From Gracilariopsis chorda (Eukaryota; Rhodophyta; Florideophyceae; Gracilariales; Gracilariaceae): 64,000 nucleotides of DNA. Position numbers and translations under genes: made by a program. Positions 1 to 10,102 of the stretch are shown piece after piece (positions within the stretch are counted from its first letter, which is position 1; the number at the start of each line of letters is the position of its first letter). The notes beneath the pieces are model-generated. The model saw only the letters and a program-made list of their open reading frames with translations. It was not told the origin of the DNA and did no database searches. The stretch lies in the NCBI GenBank assembly GCA_003194525.1, contig NBIV01000049.1:186001-250000 (forward strand), written 5' to 3'.

Positions 1-1237
1 AGCCAAAAAACCTCTCCACATCATTCCTGACTGCTTCTTGCCTCTTATCCATATACTTGTCACGGTCACTCAGAGAAGCATGGTTGAGCAATACGAATAT
101 TGCCCATTGAGGTTAGATTCCATCGCCAGGCATGTAGAGCAACCACATTCGTCGAACATTATTTATGACGTACCTCCTTGGCAACGTCATCCTTCTCTTG
201 CCAGATATCATATGGTTGATGAGGGGGCTATTGCGATGCACTGTTATATCGTTGTTCGTATCAAAGCGTCCATACAACCAGTGCCAGCAGTATAGATTAC
301 TGTCAACAAGTGCCTCCCAAGACACTTTTGCCAGCTTGCCATCTTTGGGGTTCTGATACTGCCCCTTTATTGCTTTGGGGCAGTTTTTCTAGTGCATATG
401 CATATAGTCAATGCACCCTACACACCCAGGAAAACCTGCCTTCTCATAATCCGCGACAACTGCCCGCAACTCCTCCAATCCCGGTTCCCTGTTCAGAAAT
501 AAAGGCCAAAAACGTCGAACTACAGTAACCAGGAACTTTTGAAAGTACATGCGTTGGCTCTCCGGGCTCATGCGTGACATGTATTACATCTGCTCGAATG
601 AAAGCCCACTTCCCAGACGACGGAAACAGCACAATATGTTTTGATGACTGGAGTGTCCTGCCTTTCCCGACGCATCCTTTTGTTGCTCAAACGAGTTGTC
701 TTCATCCAATAACTTTCTATGAAGTTTCCAATAAAGCTTGAGGGGTATACGGAATATCTTCCTGACTTTAACGGCTGAGTACACTGGGCTATTGCTCAAG
801 TAGTCTGTGAACCACGAGCAATCCCCGCACTTGAAATGTTTGGACCCGGCTCTCCTCCCTCGATACTGGCCTTCATCTCTGTGACACCCGACTTCATTAT
901 TGAGGACAATAGACAATACAATCTGTAGGTGTCCCGCGACATCAATGTCGTCATCAAACATGTTTGCGATGTGGCATTCAATGTCTGACGACGACGTAGA
1001 GGATGCGCTCTCCACCATGATGGCTAGCGGGGGTGAATGTATGGGAGGTTGGCGTTCTACACATATAGCATTACCCTTTGGACTGGACCTCGTACGCGAT
1101 GCCCGTTTCATTTCAGAGATACAATCACGGCACACCACGTTTTTTGAAAATTTTATCAACTGTCTAACCAGTGGTGCGTATGAAATACTTATCTCCAAAT
1201 GGATATGTATCATATTTAGCCTCTGTATTAAACCCAA
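1..1237 (-). pseudogene. PIF/Harbinger-type transposase, nonsense-broken, truncated by window edge
   Basis: Reading from 1237 downwards, one minus frame encodes a DDE transposase of the PIF/Harbinger group (the plant transposon protein/HARBI1 family), which would cut and paste a DNA element in the nucleus. Visible landmarks in order are an N-terminal segment ending YLSNSPVYS, the block RKIFRIPLKLYWKLHRKL, MSPESQRMYF, the first catalytic Asp in GFPGCVGCIDYMHMH, the second in TNNDITV, and ERFFG with the likely catalytic Glu at the very start of the window. The same frame is broken by TAA at 584-586, TAG at 389-391 (where the family normally has Trp before KNCP) and TAA at 113-115 (normally Tyr before PQWAIF). 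There is no frameshift between the pieces. An ATG at about 1030 (MVESASS) could be the true start. Dead copy; the family call is secure. Confidence 0.85.
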
Positions 1238-1252
1238 CCAGTAGGTGTGCTC

Positions 1253-1453
1253 TAAGGATCAGAATTGTTCATTGCGTCTAGGTGGCCGTAATCGATGCAA
1301 AAGCGTAGAGTGCCATCCGTTTTTGGTGCAAATACAACCGTACTTGCCCATTCTGTGAGCGACGGCCCCACTACACCCAAACAGAGGTGCTTCGTCACCT
1401 CTTCTCTTTCCACATCGCACCGTGTTTGTCCCGCCCGTTAAGCCATCTGAAAG
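1253..1453 (-). pseudogene. Element F reverse transcriptase fragment
   Basis: A minus frame from about 1450 to 1253 reads as the start of a Ty3/gypsy reverse transcriptase: a linker VEREEVTKHLCLGVV followed by LTEWASTVVFAPKTDG, TLRFCIDYGHLDA. This corresponds to the fingers region before the first catalytic Asp; the YxDD box is not present because the element ends here. A TAA lies just upstream in frame near 1441. The block matches the homologous positions of B (EWASPVVFKKKKDG) and C (SPWASPVVLALKADG). Relic only. Confidence 0.75.
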
Positions 1454-1776
1454 ATGGGCTTCGAACCTTCTTCTAGGTGTGTGCGGTGCTTGGCGATTGA
1501 GATGGACCACAGGTGGCCAACCCATATGTCTGCAAATGGGTCAAGAAAATCTGTGATTATTTCCACTTCGGTCTCGTATTATTCTCATATACTGACTTTT
1601 TTCCCACTACTCAGGTCGCACCGTGTCGTATTTTCGAGCCTGCGTGTTTTGAAAGGGATTAGCTCACTAATCCTTAGTTCTGTCGTCCTCGAAAAATATG
1701 GACGGGGAAAGTAAAAAGCCATGGCGGGCATTAATAGGGTGACGATGTTGTTCTCTGCCCAATGGCTGGGTGCATA

Positions 1777-2352
1777 TCAGCAATTGGAAACGAGTACTCC
1801 AAAAAACCGGTTTCCCATAAGTTCCATAACGCCATTGACCATTAGCATGAGGAGTTTCTTGACTGCTTTCGCACTAAGTTGAAGTATTAGAAGCCCTCCA
1901 CCGTTGCCGGTTACCTCAATTTCTGCCTGTATCATAGGTGGTTTACTCACGGCTTGAGCGACTCCAATCTTATTGAAGATCGAGTTGTCCGATATCATGA
2001 AAGACAAGTGAACGTTATTGATTTGAAACAGTGCAGCCACTGTACGTAGAGTACACGTTCGGGATTGGTGAGAGGCAACTTGTTTCCGCTGTGGATATAT
2101 GGCCTTCATGAGCATGTATATGAACATTGTTCCCAGCAAGCACGATTTGGCGAGGTTTGTGCACACCAGGTAATGTTCCCCAACTTTTAGGTTACCAACT
2201 CGAATAAGAAGGCGGATGACTCCCAAAGTCCGCATATTGTTACGAGACGCATCCATTATGTTTCGGTTGTGGCTTCGTTAGCAGCTTGAATATTTTCCGG
2301 GCGAAAGAGCGTTGGCATGGATAAGATTCGGTCCGGCACGGGTGTTGAGAAC
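1777..2352 (-). pseudogene. Element F aspartic protease and linker, active site lost
   Basis: The frame starting near 2352 reads VLNTRAGPNLIHANALSP, the counterpart of the B protease site IFDTGAGPNLVNADVLPQ, so the catalytic Asp has become Asn and the Gly of the DTG triad Arg. The same frame continues after an in-frame TAA near 2290 into a 159-codon stretch (2256-1777) with DASRNNMRTLGV, a segment equal to the LGTSFVDRYVRAIYP region of B (here LGTMFIYMLMKAIYP), and a C-terminal MVNGVMEL matching MANGVMEI of B. A retroviral-type protease cannot work without the Asp, so this is dead. Same frame throughout, so decay here is by substitution. Confidence 0.7.
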
Positions 2353-2567
2353 ACCAGTGATTGGGAGCCGCGCCTTTGAGTCAGAACGGACAAAAAAGCA
2401 CAATTTGTAATGCTCTTTGCCAAACAGCATTACCGGGTCAGTCTCGGACTTCTCCATGATGTCCGTGCGTTTGTCTTTTTTTGAAGCCGACGGTCCCGAA
2501 TCATATGAAATATGTGGCCGCTCGGTCTTCTTATTGAGATTTTCAGGCCTTGGGGGGTGGCTCGCCT

Positions 2568-2969
2568 CTACAAATCCTCAGGATAGTTTTCCGGGATGGG
2601 TGGTATGTCGCCCCTCACTACTTGGACTGATTGGCTTTGTGATCCGTGTCGAGTTTCGGATGTTGCTTGAGTCTGTGGTTGAACTTGGCGTATACGCATA
2701 CTAGCCCGCGCGGACCAAACATCCGTAGTGGTACCGGACGGGCTTCCTGAGAAGTAGGAATACCATTCTACTCGCGTTAGGGTATAATTAGCATCCCGTA
2801 TGTCTAAGAAGGCAGCACGTTCCTGCGATGCTAACATTTTACAATGATCCTGTTCTCCGGAAAGGCAAATCTGGCACGGTTTATTCAATAACCGTGCAGA
2901 TTTAAATGCTAAACCTTCTGCTGTTGCACCAAGCTGGACAGTCTGAGAATAATGAGACGCGGCGGACAT
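2568..2969 (-). pseudogene. Element F gag C-terminal part with zinc knuckle
   Basis: An open minus stretch of 133 codons carries CQICLSGEQDHC followed by KMLASQERAAFLDIRDANY. Element B has the matching CRICLSREPVHC and AAILQEREKNFQDLKD, which identifies this as the nucleocapsid end of gag. The spacing is C-x2-C-x6-H-C, unlike the canonical C-x2-C-x4-H-x4-C seen in C and D, and because both F and B share it the difference is probably a family trait. The following region is rich in Gln, Ser and Thr. Nucleic-acid binding is expected from family knowledge. Confidence 0.6.
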
Positions 2970-3516
2970 CGGTGTGCTGGGAGTGGACGTTAGGCTGCTA
3001 CTACCTCCGACCGCAAGCGTGTGGCCTTACGGTGACTCGGGATCATTCTCGTCCGACTCGGTCTCTATGCTCATCAATCTTTATTGTGAACCACGAAGGT
3101 GAGTTTGCAGAGATTTTGTGCGGATTGATTGCCGTCTAGCCGTACCGTGCGTGTCGCTGTACACTTCCGCCTATCGGGCCAACCAGTTGAATCCAATGTG
3201 CAGGTGAGCTGTCAGATAATTTCTGACTTTCGATCGTATAGTGGGCAGCAGACGCCGATCTGAGAACACGATCCCACATCGGAGTGCTTTATCTTAGAAT
3301 TTCTGGTTAATGTTTCGGACATACACGATGATATCCTATAGGTCGCCACATCAGCATACGTGTCTGCAAGAACCCCTTTGGACCCATATACGGTCAACAA
3401 AATTTTCACCACCTGTGGGTACGTACGCAATGTTCCCGGCTTAGGACATTGACCGCATTAGTTTCCTGCGTTGTACTGGATTGAAAAATTGCATGTGCCA
3501 GTGCAGTCAGATAAAA

Positions 3517-4550
3517 CTAGAAGCACCAGAGGGCTGCTCCCACTGTCACACGGTAGTGGTCACACGCGGTCTTAAACCGCTGTAAAGAGCCCGTTGTGGC
3601 AATGGGTTCCGATGCGGAGAACGGCCGCCCCTTGAGCTGGATATACAGGTGTTTTTGGCATCGACCAATCTTCTTGGCCACCTGGTCATCATGCCGTGCA
3701 GATGTTTTGAGAAGGCAATATGATCTGTAGTCTACCTCCTTCTTGATAAAGGTGTTGAGGGGCTTCAGCCGATGAAGCGACCTCTTGCCTGAAAGCTGAT
3801 GCGAATCTCGCGGGTCGTCGCTCAATTCTTTCATCCGACTCGGAAAAGTATTCTTCGGATTCTGATGTATCCGTTCCGTCTGCGTCTGAGTCCAAATGGT
3901 TGCGTCTGTGTTTGCGGCAGGAAATGCTTTTCCTGCCACCGTTTTTGGGATGGATAGGGGCAGTTTACATCGACGGCCGCATATGTAGTGGTCTGAGCCC
4001 CCATTGTTAGAGTTATTATTGTCAGAAACGCCGTTCGAGTTTCGCTGACGAGGGCTTGACGATAGATAGACCGTTTGGGCATTTTCTCTTTCATGCCCAT
4101 ACAGAATACCTGTAATGCATTCGAAGCCCGGCGCCGTGCCTGTGCGGTTCGTATCTAACCTGAAATTGTGTGGGTGATATTGTGTCCCCCAAACGACGGC
4201 TGATTTGTCTGACTCGATTGGACTTCCATGCGGCCGGCGCTCGGGTAGAGGCAAGACATCACTTCCTTGGTGGGCATGCGTAATGTCTGCGTGGCCTATC
4301 ATGCCAATATCTGAGGCATCCGATCGGCCAGATATTCTTCTACCGCTACTGGAACCCTTATTTCAAGTTCTGTGCGGACGAATACAGACAAATTGGTCTG
4401 GTTACGGTCCCACAAGTCACCAAAGTCTATATTTACGATCGGTATGTGAACTGAAGACGCAGCTGTGCCAGTAGCTGCGGTCGGCAACTGAGATGCCGAC
4501 TGCCAGGGAGGTTTAGGGGAGGACGCTGCTGAGGTTTCTGTACGAAGCAC
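3517..4550 (-). pseudogene. Element F gag capsid region
   Basis: Two overlapping minus stretches (4550-4299 and 4302-3517) together resemble the gag of element B. The first ends LSVFVRTELEIRVPVAVEEYLADR, comparable with LTDWLSHELVERIPAGVETHF in B. The second ends with LKPLNTFIKKEVDYRSYCLL and a capsid block RFKTACDHYRVTVGAALWCF, comparable with PLNDLFVKVVDYDTYRL and RFRSACNTNGVHEGAAAWCF in B. The frame change at about 4300 shows at least one indel. Gag forms the virus-like particle core of the element. Further decayed gag continues towards 3212. Confidence 0.65.
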
Positions 4551-4735
4551 CGATTCTGCGTTATCCAGGTCGGACGTTTGAAGTGCTGGGGCATTTCTGG
4601 TGCTCCATACGTAGGCCGAGTCAGTTTAAGATACTACCGCTGAGGCAACCATTGAATCTGTAACGGGCTGGGCTGATTTCCTGAACTCCAGACCTTTCAG
4701 ATTCGGTTGTTTCGAGATTGGTGGGTCTATTCTTG

Positions 4736-4740
4736 GTCCT
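4736..4740. repeat. Target-site duplication of element A, left copy (GTCCT)
   Basis: GTCCT lies directly before the left LTR of element A and again directly after the right LTR (10725-10729). A 5-bp duplication is the size expected for a Ty3/gypsy integrase. Confidence 0.9.
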
Positions 4741-5362
4741 TGATGGTATGTCGTGCCGGCGTCAATCGTTGAACGTCTGGACGCAATATCAAAGGTAGCA
4801 TAGAACGTAAGTCAAACCCGATACCTCGAAACGAAAAAACACTCGAGCGTACTGCGTCCGGGCACAAGTCGAGGGACCAGAATAAAATCCTGGACGCGGT
4901 TACCTGTCCAGACAAAAAGTCTGTACACTCTTTTTCGGGGAACGGAAAACGTCCGGGAGGAAATGCTTTCACAGTCCAGTTCTCCGGGTGGTCGCGCAAC
5001 CGGCAAGGTATTGGGCACACCGCTCTGGGTCCCCTCTGCCTTCTCGCACTCGCGCTCAAAGTTGGCAGAGTATTTATTAGCTGTGTTAGCAGCTGCAACC
5101 CGATTTTCTACACAGGTAAATCAAATCAGAACTGTGTTCTGTGAATTATAGGCACAACGTGGCCTCATAATTCAAGGTCCCACCTATCAAAGATAGATAT
5201 AGATTAGTCTCAGCGAAGTGTCCGCGGGACCTGCTAAACCAAGTCCGCACATCCGCCACCAGACTAATCTCCTGATCTCATCAACTGGATTGAACGCCAG
5301 CGGGCCTTCTCCGGTACATACGTAGCGTCCCTCTACGCAGAGATCGGTGGAGCCTTACATCA
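4741..5362 (-). repeat. Element A 3' LTR (622 bp)
   Basis: Direct repeat of 10103-10724, offset exactly 5362 bp, no difference seen by eye. Terminal inverted bases TGATG/CATCA. Being the 3' LTR of a minus-strand element, it would carry polyadenylation signals. The sequence before it (minus strand, 5363-5415) has no long polypurine tract. Confidence 0.95.
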
Positions 5363-5414
5363 TTGCTCCAAGAACTTATCTGCGAAAGCAGGATTTGGTT
5401 CTGTTTGGAAGAGG

Positions 5415-8400
5415 TTACACCGACGCTGCAACGCGCTGTTGGCGACGGGTTCCAGCCTTCCGTATCTCTTCGAGGAACTCTTTCACGAGAGTAGGAACGT
5501 CTTCCTGCATCAGCTCGAGAGATACCCAATCGTTTTCGGTTTCGTCGAAACCTTTCCAGCTTGTCAAAAGCTGCACAGTTCCGTCGCGGACCTTTATGTC
5601 CTGGAACTCTTTGACCACCAGGAGCTCATTCTCCTGGTACGCCAGTTGGTTGCGGACCTCTTCCGTTATCTCGAAGTCCTTGTTTCTGAAAAACTTGAGG
5701 CGGCGTCCATGGACCTCACTGCGCGCTCCCGTCAGTAGGTCCTCGACCTCGAAGATGTATTCCGTCAGACACGCAGTTACGCGGTACGGTCCTCTCCAGC
5801 GGACCGACGGCTTGCGTCCACGATCCTTGCGGTAGACTCCACGAAGTACGTAGTCTCCTTCTGTGAAGTTGATGGGGCGAACGTTAGTGCGGTTGTTGTG
5901 TCTGCGAACTTCGTCCTCGCGTTTCTTTGATGTTGTCCGAACCACATCACGGTGCATGTCGTCCAATGCGCTGTGCAAATCCTCAATAGTCATCAACTGC
6001 TTGGCCCTAATCTCTTCTATGGTCTTGATCAGAATTTTGTTCTGGACACTGGATTTGACGGATAAAAGGGGATTGTTCTGAGGTAGACCCGTGAACACAT
6101 TTAACGGACAGCGATTACCGAGCCGAGTTAAAGGAGAATTGTTGAGCACAGATTGTACCAGCGGTACGACCGACGGCCATGAACGTTGTGGGAGTTGGAA
6201 CTCGGACAGTAGTGCCCGCATCGCTCGAAGTAGCTCGCGGCAAACGACCTCTACTGTTCCGTTGCTCCATGGGCAATAGGCCAGCGTGAAATGGTGCGAA
6301 CCGTTGGTTTGTTCACGGAGAGCGCGGACGACTTCATTCTTGAAATGCGTGCCCCTGTCAGAGACCCACTGTACCACGGTGCCAAATGACGCAAACCATG
6401 ACAATAGCGCATTTGCTGTGGATACAGCATCGGCTTCGGTGGTTGGCACGAGCCAAACGTACCCGCTGAAGTCGTCCTTGATGACGAGCACGTAACAGAA
6501 TTCATCTTCGCCTTTTGAAATGTAGCAGTAGTCGAAGTGAATCATCTCATTGGGTTTCCCGGCGTGGAGAGCGTGGCCGAGCGGTCTCGGGACGGTTTCT
6601 CCAGTTTCGGTTGCGAGACAATGTAGGCAAGAGCGAACAAAGGTTTCCACATCCTTCGTAATGGAGGTCCACCAGAAGTGAGCTTTCACGGTAGTCAGCG
6701 TCGTACGCCAACCTCTGTGTCCTCCTAATCCAGTGTGAGCCGCGATCAATATACGTAGCTGCAGCAACTGATCTTCTTCCGGAATCCAAACAACACCGTT
6801 CTCGTTGACCAGAATTTCGTTCTGTTCAGAAAAAGATTTGCGTGCACTTTCCTTGTGCTTGCGTTGAGATTTCTTGATATCTTCAGGCCTTGGCCAATCG
6901 AGTTTCGGATCCAAATGCGGCGAAACTGGCGCCAGCATGAGTGACTTCAACCTGCGAAACCTGGCAACGCGGACGGTCGACTTTCCTTGCACTGCCCATC
7001 GAGTTAACATATCAGCCCACACATTCCGTTCACCAGCTAGATGCTCAATGACGTACCTGAACGCGCTGAGCTTTACCGCCCATCTCATCAGTTTGCAAGC
7101 GGTATGTCTGGCCATACCCGGATTCTGACCGTACGGGTCGAAAAGGTAGACCAGGTTGGCGTGGTCGGTAAAGATGGCTACTGTTCTGCCCATGATGATG
7201 TAGTCTAGCCGACACATGGCTTCGACAACAGGGAACGCTTCTTTTTCCGGCACACTCCAGCTGCGTGCAGGACCAGTGAAGGCGCCTGAGAGGAATGAGA
7301 GAGGCTCGTGGTCCTGCTTCTCTACTTCCTTCTTGATATCTTCCCGGGATACCTGAGTAAGAATGGCTGACCAATGTGTCTCCGAGGCATCTGTGAATAA
7401 GCACAGACAACTATTCTGCTTCGGGTGGGCAAGTTCCGTGGAGCGAGCTAATCTTTGCTTGATGATAGCGAAAGCAGAATCATGTTCTGCACCCCATAGG
7501 CTTGCGAGAGGGATCTTGGACACCTTGCGTTTCGTTCGTCCTCCTGCCTGCTGGTATACGGATTCCATCAGTTCATGTAGCGGTGCTACAATATTGGCAT
7601 AGGAAGGGATAGATGTGCGCATCCAGTTTGTAGCGCAAAGAAACTGTTGGAGATCACCTCCCAATGTTGGCGTGCGCATCTGGATAAGAGCATCCAGTTG
7701 GCGCGGATCGAAACGTACACCAGAGGCAGAGATGGTGCGTCCGCAGAACTTCGCCTCCTTCAGGAAGAGTTGAGATTTCTCGGCATGAATCTTGAATCCG
7801 TACTTTTCACAGACGGCGAAGAAAGCTTCCAAAACATCAAGGAGCTCTTCTTCGGAAATAGCATGAAGGAGAAAATCATCAAGCCATTGGAGGAAACGCT
7901 TGACCTTTTCTTGAAAAGCAGAATGAGTGACTGCTTGATAGTGGTTTCCTGCATCCGTGCTGCCCTGCAACAGACGCGTTGAAGAGTAGACACCCAGCGG
8001 GGTCTGTATTGACATCATCTCTTGGGATTCGGTGGCAATCGGGATCTGCCAGTAGGCATGTGCCATGTCAACTTTAGCGAAGCATGTGCTACCCTGTACG
8101 GTTTGGAGCTGTGACTCCAGATGAGGCATAGCCGAAACTATTGGCTCCGTTTGAGAATTCGGTCCTCTCAAGTCCACAGTGAATCGAAACCCTTCGCTGC
8201 CCGGCTTAGGCACAGCTAAGGCAGGGCTCGCCCAACGGGCTGTCGGATTCTTGAAAACAGCGCCAACCTTCTCGAGTTTACGGATGGTGCTTGCGATGAA
8301 AGCTGTCTGCGGCGGAGCGTATCTTCGCTGAGGTGAGCGGAAAGGAGCGGCGTTTGCCTTGGGTAAGATGGTGAGAGGTGTCACCTTGGCTGGAGGATCA

Positions 8401-10025
8401 GGACCAAGTTGGATACGGAAAACTTTCCTGTACCGATTCAAAGATGTCGAAAGCATGGCACAGCCTTTCTCGGACATCCCATTCTCTTTCGCTTCCTTTA
8501 GCATTCTATTGAAAGCTTTGTCGATGTCTTCCTTCTTGTCGACACCGATGTTTGCACCTGCAGCCTCTGGCAAATCAATGGGATCATCATCGACTGAATT
8601 GTATCGCATTCCGTTGTATGCAGCTCGCGCTATCTTCACCTCCGATCCATCGAGTTCGTCGAAACTTTTTCCGTGCAGCGTCTGTCCGACGTTCTCAAGG
8701 TGGGACTTCAGGTTAAAACCCATCTTCTTCAGCAACGGGCGTCCCAGCAGGACCTCGTCCATGGCTTGGTCGACAACCAGGAAAGGAATATGGTGAATTC
8801 GAATCGGCAAATTTGTATTTGGAAGCATTATGGTCACAGATAGCTTCACTCTGCGTGAGGCCGTGAACGTGATCGGGTTTTCGTGGGACCCACGGATTGC
8901 GGGGCAAAGTGATACCTTCTCAGGAAGTGCTTCGTACTGTAGATCCGGGACGGCAGCAATCAACTTCTCGAACTGGACGAGAGACAGTGCACTTTCGTCA
9001 GAGCCGTAGTCGCCTAAGGCCACAAATGGTACTGAGTCCTCAATCATTACCTTGTAACGGCCCTCTTCTTCATCGGTATGATCTTCACCTTGTGCACGGA
9101 CGCTTTTGAAACGGGCAGGACTCGGCTTCCTCTTTCCAGCGCGGTACTCGTCGAGCAACTCCTTCTTCCGTTCCTCACTCGAGTTTGGACACTCCATGAC
9201 CCGGTGAATACCGTCACAGTCCGGGTTGAGACAAGGCTTGTCCCAGGTGGAGCGAGACTTGTCGCTAGCCCTGGCCTTCGGATAGTTTTGGCGCGGATTG
9301 GGAGTCGTTTTCTGCTTCCTTCTGGGACCAGAATATTTTTCTGTTCCCTCAGCATCGAAAACACGCTTGCCTTTGCGTGGTGTACGCTTGTTCAACCTGC
9401 CGCGGGCAATTTCACCCTGAGCTACCTCAACCGCTATGGCACTGACACGAGTCTGGAAGAAGGACAAGCTAGACTTCTGTTCACCAGTCCAACAGTCCCT
9501 AGCGGAGCGGATGCGTTCGCGAAGCTCTGGCGGTTCGAGCTTCTGCACGAGTTTCCAAATGAGGGACTTGCAAGTCTCCTTGTCATCGATTACTTCAGAA
9601 GCGTTGTTTTTGTCGAGGGCGCTCACGATTTTGACGATGAAACTTAGCGCGGCTCCACTGGGGTCTTGCTTGTTCACCTCATACTTGACGGTCTCTAGGG
9701 CAGAGCGCACGCGTTCAGTCAAATCCTCCGGAGCGGTTTCTAGTCTGGTATCAAACCAGGCCTTCACACTTGTGTCAGTAGACTGGCCGGCGTTAGATGC
9801 GCCCTCGATTTGCCGAAGTAGACACAGGCTCTGCAGTAGCACAGGGTCGAGGCACTGTCGAATGGTTGCAGGAACAATCTGGCGAGAGGCATCGCGTGTG
9901 CGATTAAGATCGTTGACTTTTTCCTTGTACGCAGTGTACTCAATGTCAAATTTGATAAGGTCGGGCTGTGTGACATCCTTCAGAACAGGAGCATTCAGTG
10001 TTGATACAACTCCGAACGAAGACAT
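5415..10025 (-). CDS. Element A Gag-Pol polyprotein with C-terminal chromodomain (1536 aa)
   Basis: Uninterrupted frame starting at ATG 10025. Residues 1-260 are gag-like and basic towards the end; 265-279 form a zinc knuckle C-x4-C-x3-H-x4-C. A protease-like segment has D339-Y-G instead of DTG/DSG and ends VLLGRPLLKKMGF. RT carries Asp653 (KVDMAHAYW) and the catalytic box WLDD at 714-717 (usually YxDD). RNase H has TDAS (D879), EKEA and TDHANL. Integrase shows the zinc-binding H1097, H1103, C1133, C1136 and a DD35E core D1165, D1223, E1259. The last 80 residues form a chromodomain (KEFQDIKV, SWKGFDETENDW), expected to steer integration to marked chromatin. All catalytic residues of RT, RH and IN are present. 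The polyprotein would be cut into particle, polymerase and integrase proteins in the cytoplasm and nucleus. Confidence 0.95.
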   Translation of the reverse strand: MSSFGVVSTLNAPVLKDVTQPDLIKFDIEYTAYKEKVNDLNRTRDASRQIVPATIRQCLDPVLLQSLCLLRQIEGASNAGQSTDTSVKAWFDTRLETAPEDLTERVRSALETVKYEVNKQDPSGAALSFIVKIVSALDKNNASEVIDDKETCKSLIWKLVQKLEPPELRERIRSARDCWTGEQKSSLSFFQTRVSAIAVEVAQGEIARGRLNKRTPRKGKRVFDAEGTEKYSGPRRKQKTTPNPRQNYPKARASDKSRSTWDKPCLNPDCDGIHRVMECPNSSEERKKELLDEYRAGKRKPSPARFKSVRAQGEDHTDEEEGRYKVMIEDSVPFVALGDYGSDESALSLVQFEKLIAAVPDLQYEALPEKVSLCPAIRGSHENPITFTASRRVKLSVTIMLPNTNLPIRIHHIPFLVVDQAMDEVLLGRPLLKKMGFNLKSHLENVGQTLHGKSFDELDGSEVKIARAAYNGMRYNSVDDDPIDLPEAAGANIGVDKKEDIDKAFNRMLKEAKENGMSEKGCAMLSTSLNRYRKVFRIQLGPDPPAKVTPLTILPKANAAPFRSPQRRYAPPQTAFIASTIRKLEKVGAVFKNPTARWASPALAVPKPGSEGFRFTVDLRGPNSQTEPIVSAMPHLESQLQTVQGSTCFAKVDMAHAYWQIPIATESQEMMSIQTPLGVYSSTRLLQGSTDAGNHYQAVTHSAFQEKVKRFLQWLDDFLLHAISEEELLDVLEAFFAVCEKYGFKIHAEKSQLFLKEAKFCGRTISASGVRFDPRQLDALIQMRTPTLGGDLQQFLCATNWMRTSIPSYANIVAPLHELMESVYQQAGGRTKRKVSKIPLASLWGAEHDSAFAIIKQRLARSTELAHPKQNSCLCLFTDASETHWSAILTQVSREDIKKEVEKQDHEPLSFLSGAFTGPARSWSVPEKEAFPVVEAMCRLDYIIMGRTVAIFTDHANLVYLFDPYGQNPGMARHTACKLMRWAVKLSAFRYVIEHLAGERNVWADMLTRWAVQGKSTVRVARFRRLKSLMLAPVSPHLDPKLDWPRPEDIKKSQRKHKESARKSFSEQNEILVNENGVVWIPEEDQLLQLRILIAAHTGLGGHRGWRTTLTTVKAHFWWTSITKDVETFVRSCLHCLATETGETVPRPLGHALHAGKPNEMIHFDYCYISKGEDEFCYVLVIKDDFSGYVWLVPTTEADAVSTANALLSWFASFGTVVQWVSDRGTHFKNEVVRALREQTNGSHHFTLAYCPWSNGTVEVVCRELLRAMRALLSEFQLPQRSWPSVVPLVQSVLNNSPLTRLGNRCPLNVFTGLPQNNPLLSVKSSVQNKILIKTIEEIRAKQLMTIEDLHSALDDMHRDVVRTTSKKREDEVRRHNNRTNVRPINFTEGDYVLRGVYRKDRGRKPSVRWRGPYRVTACLTEYIFEVEDLLTGARSEVHGRRLKFFRNKDFEITEEVRNQLAYQENELLVVKEFQDIKVRDGTVQLLTSWKGFDETENDWVSLELMQEDVPTLVKEFLEEIRKAGTRRQQRVAASV

Positions 10026-10102
10026 TGCACCTGTGGTTGGTCACTCACGCTCTTAGATATCAGCACGGCACCGACAAAATACTCTTTAGAGACAAAGCGC
10101 TT
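10026..10102 (-). other. Element A leader; no canonical primer-binding site
   Basis: On the minus strand the 5' LTR ends CATACCATCA and is followed by AAGCGCTTTGTCTCTAAAGA. The usual TGG, complementary to the CCA end of a tRNA, is absent, unlike in B, C and D. Priming by an internal tRNA segment or by the RNA itself is therefore possible. The segment also contains the untranslated run to the ATG at 10025. Confidence 0.55.

Larger units (their letters stand above)
1253..4735 (-). mobile_element. Ty3/gypsy element F, internal region (decayed)
   Basis: Minus-strand remnant of a gypsy-type LTR retrotransposon in the order gag, zinc knuckle, protease, start of reverse transcriptase. It is the same family as element B (32154-38687): matching gag, knuckle, protease and linker blocks occur in the same order. 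Its 5' LTR and primer-binding site are found beyond element A at 10735 to about 11200, because A inserted between the primer-binding site and gag. The 3' part after early RT is missing; the Harbinger pseudogene begins right there, but no clean insertion footprint is visible. Individual fragments are listed separately. Confidence 0.75.

Noticed and set aside
8359..10056. Long plus-strand frames opposite the element A polyprotein
   Set aside because: They lie antisense to a clearly coding frame, have no motif, and follow from its codon use.
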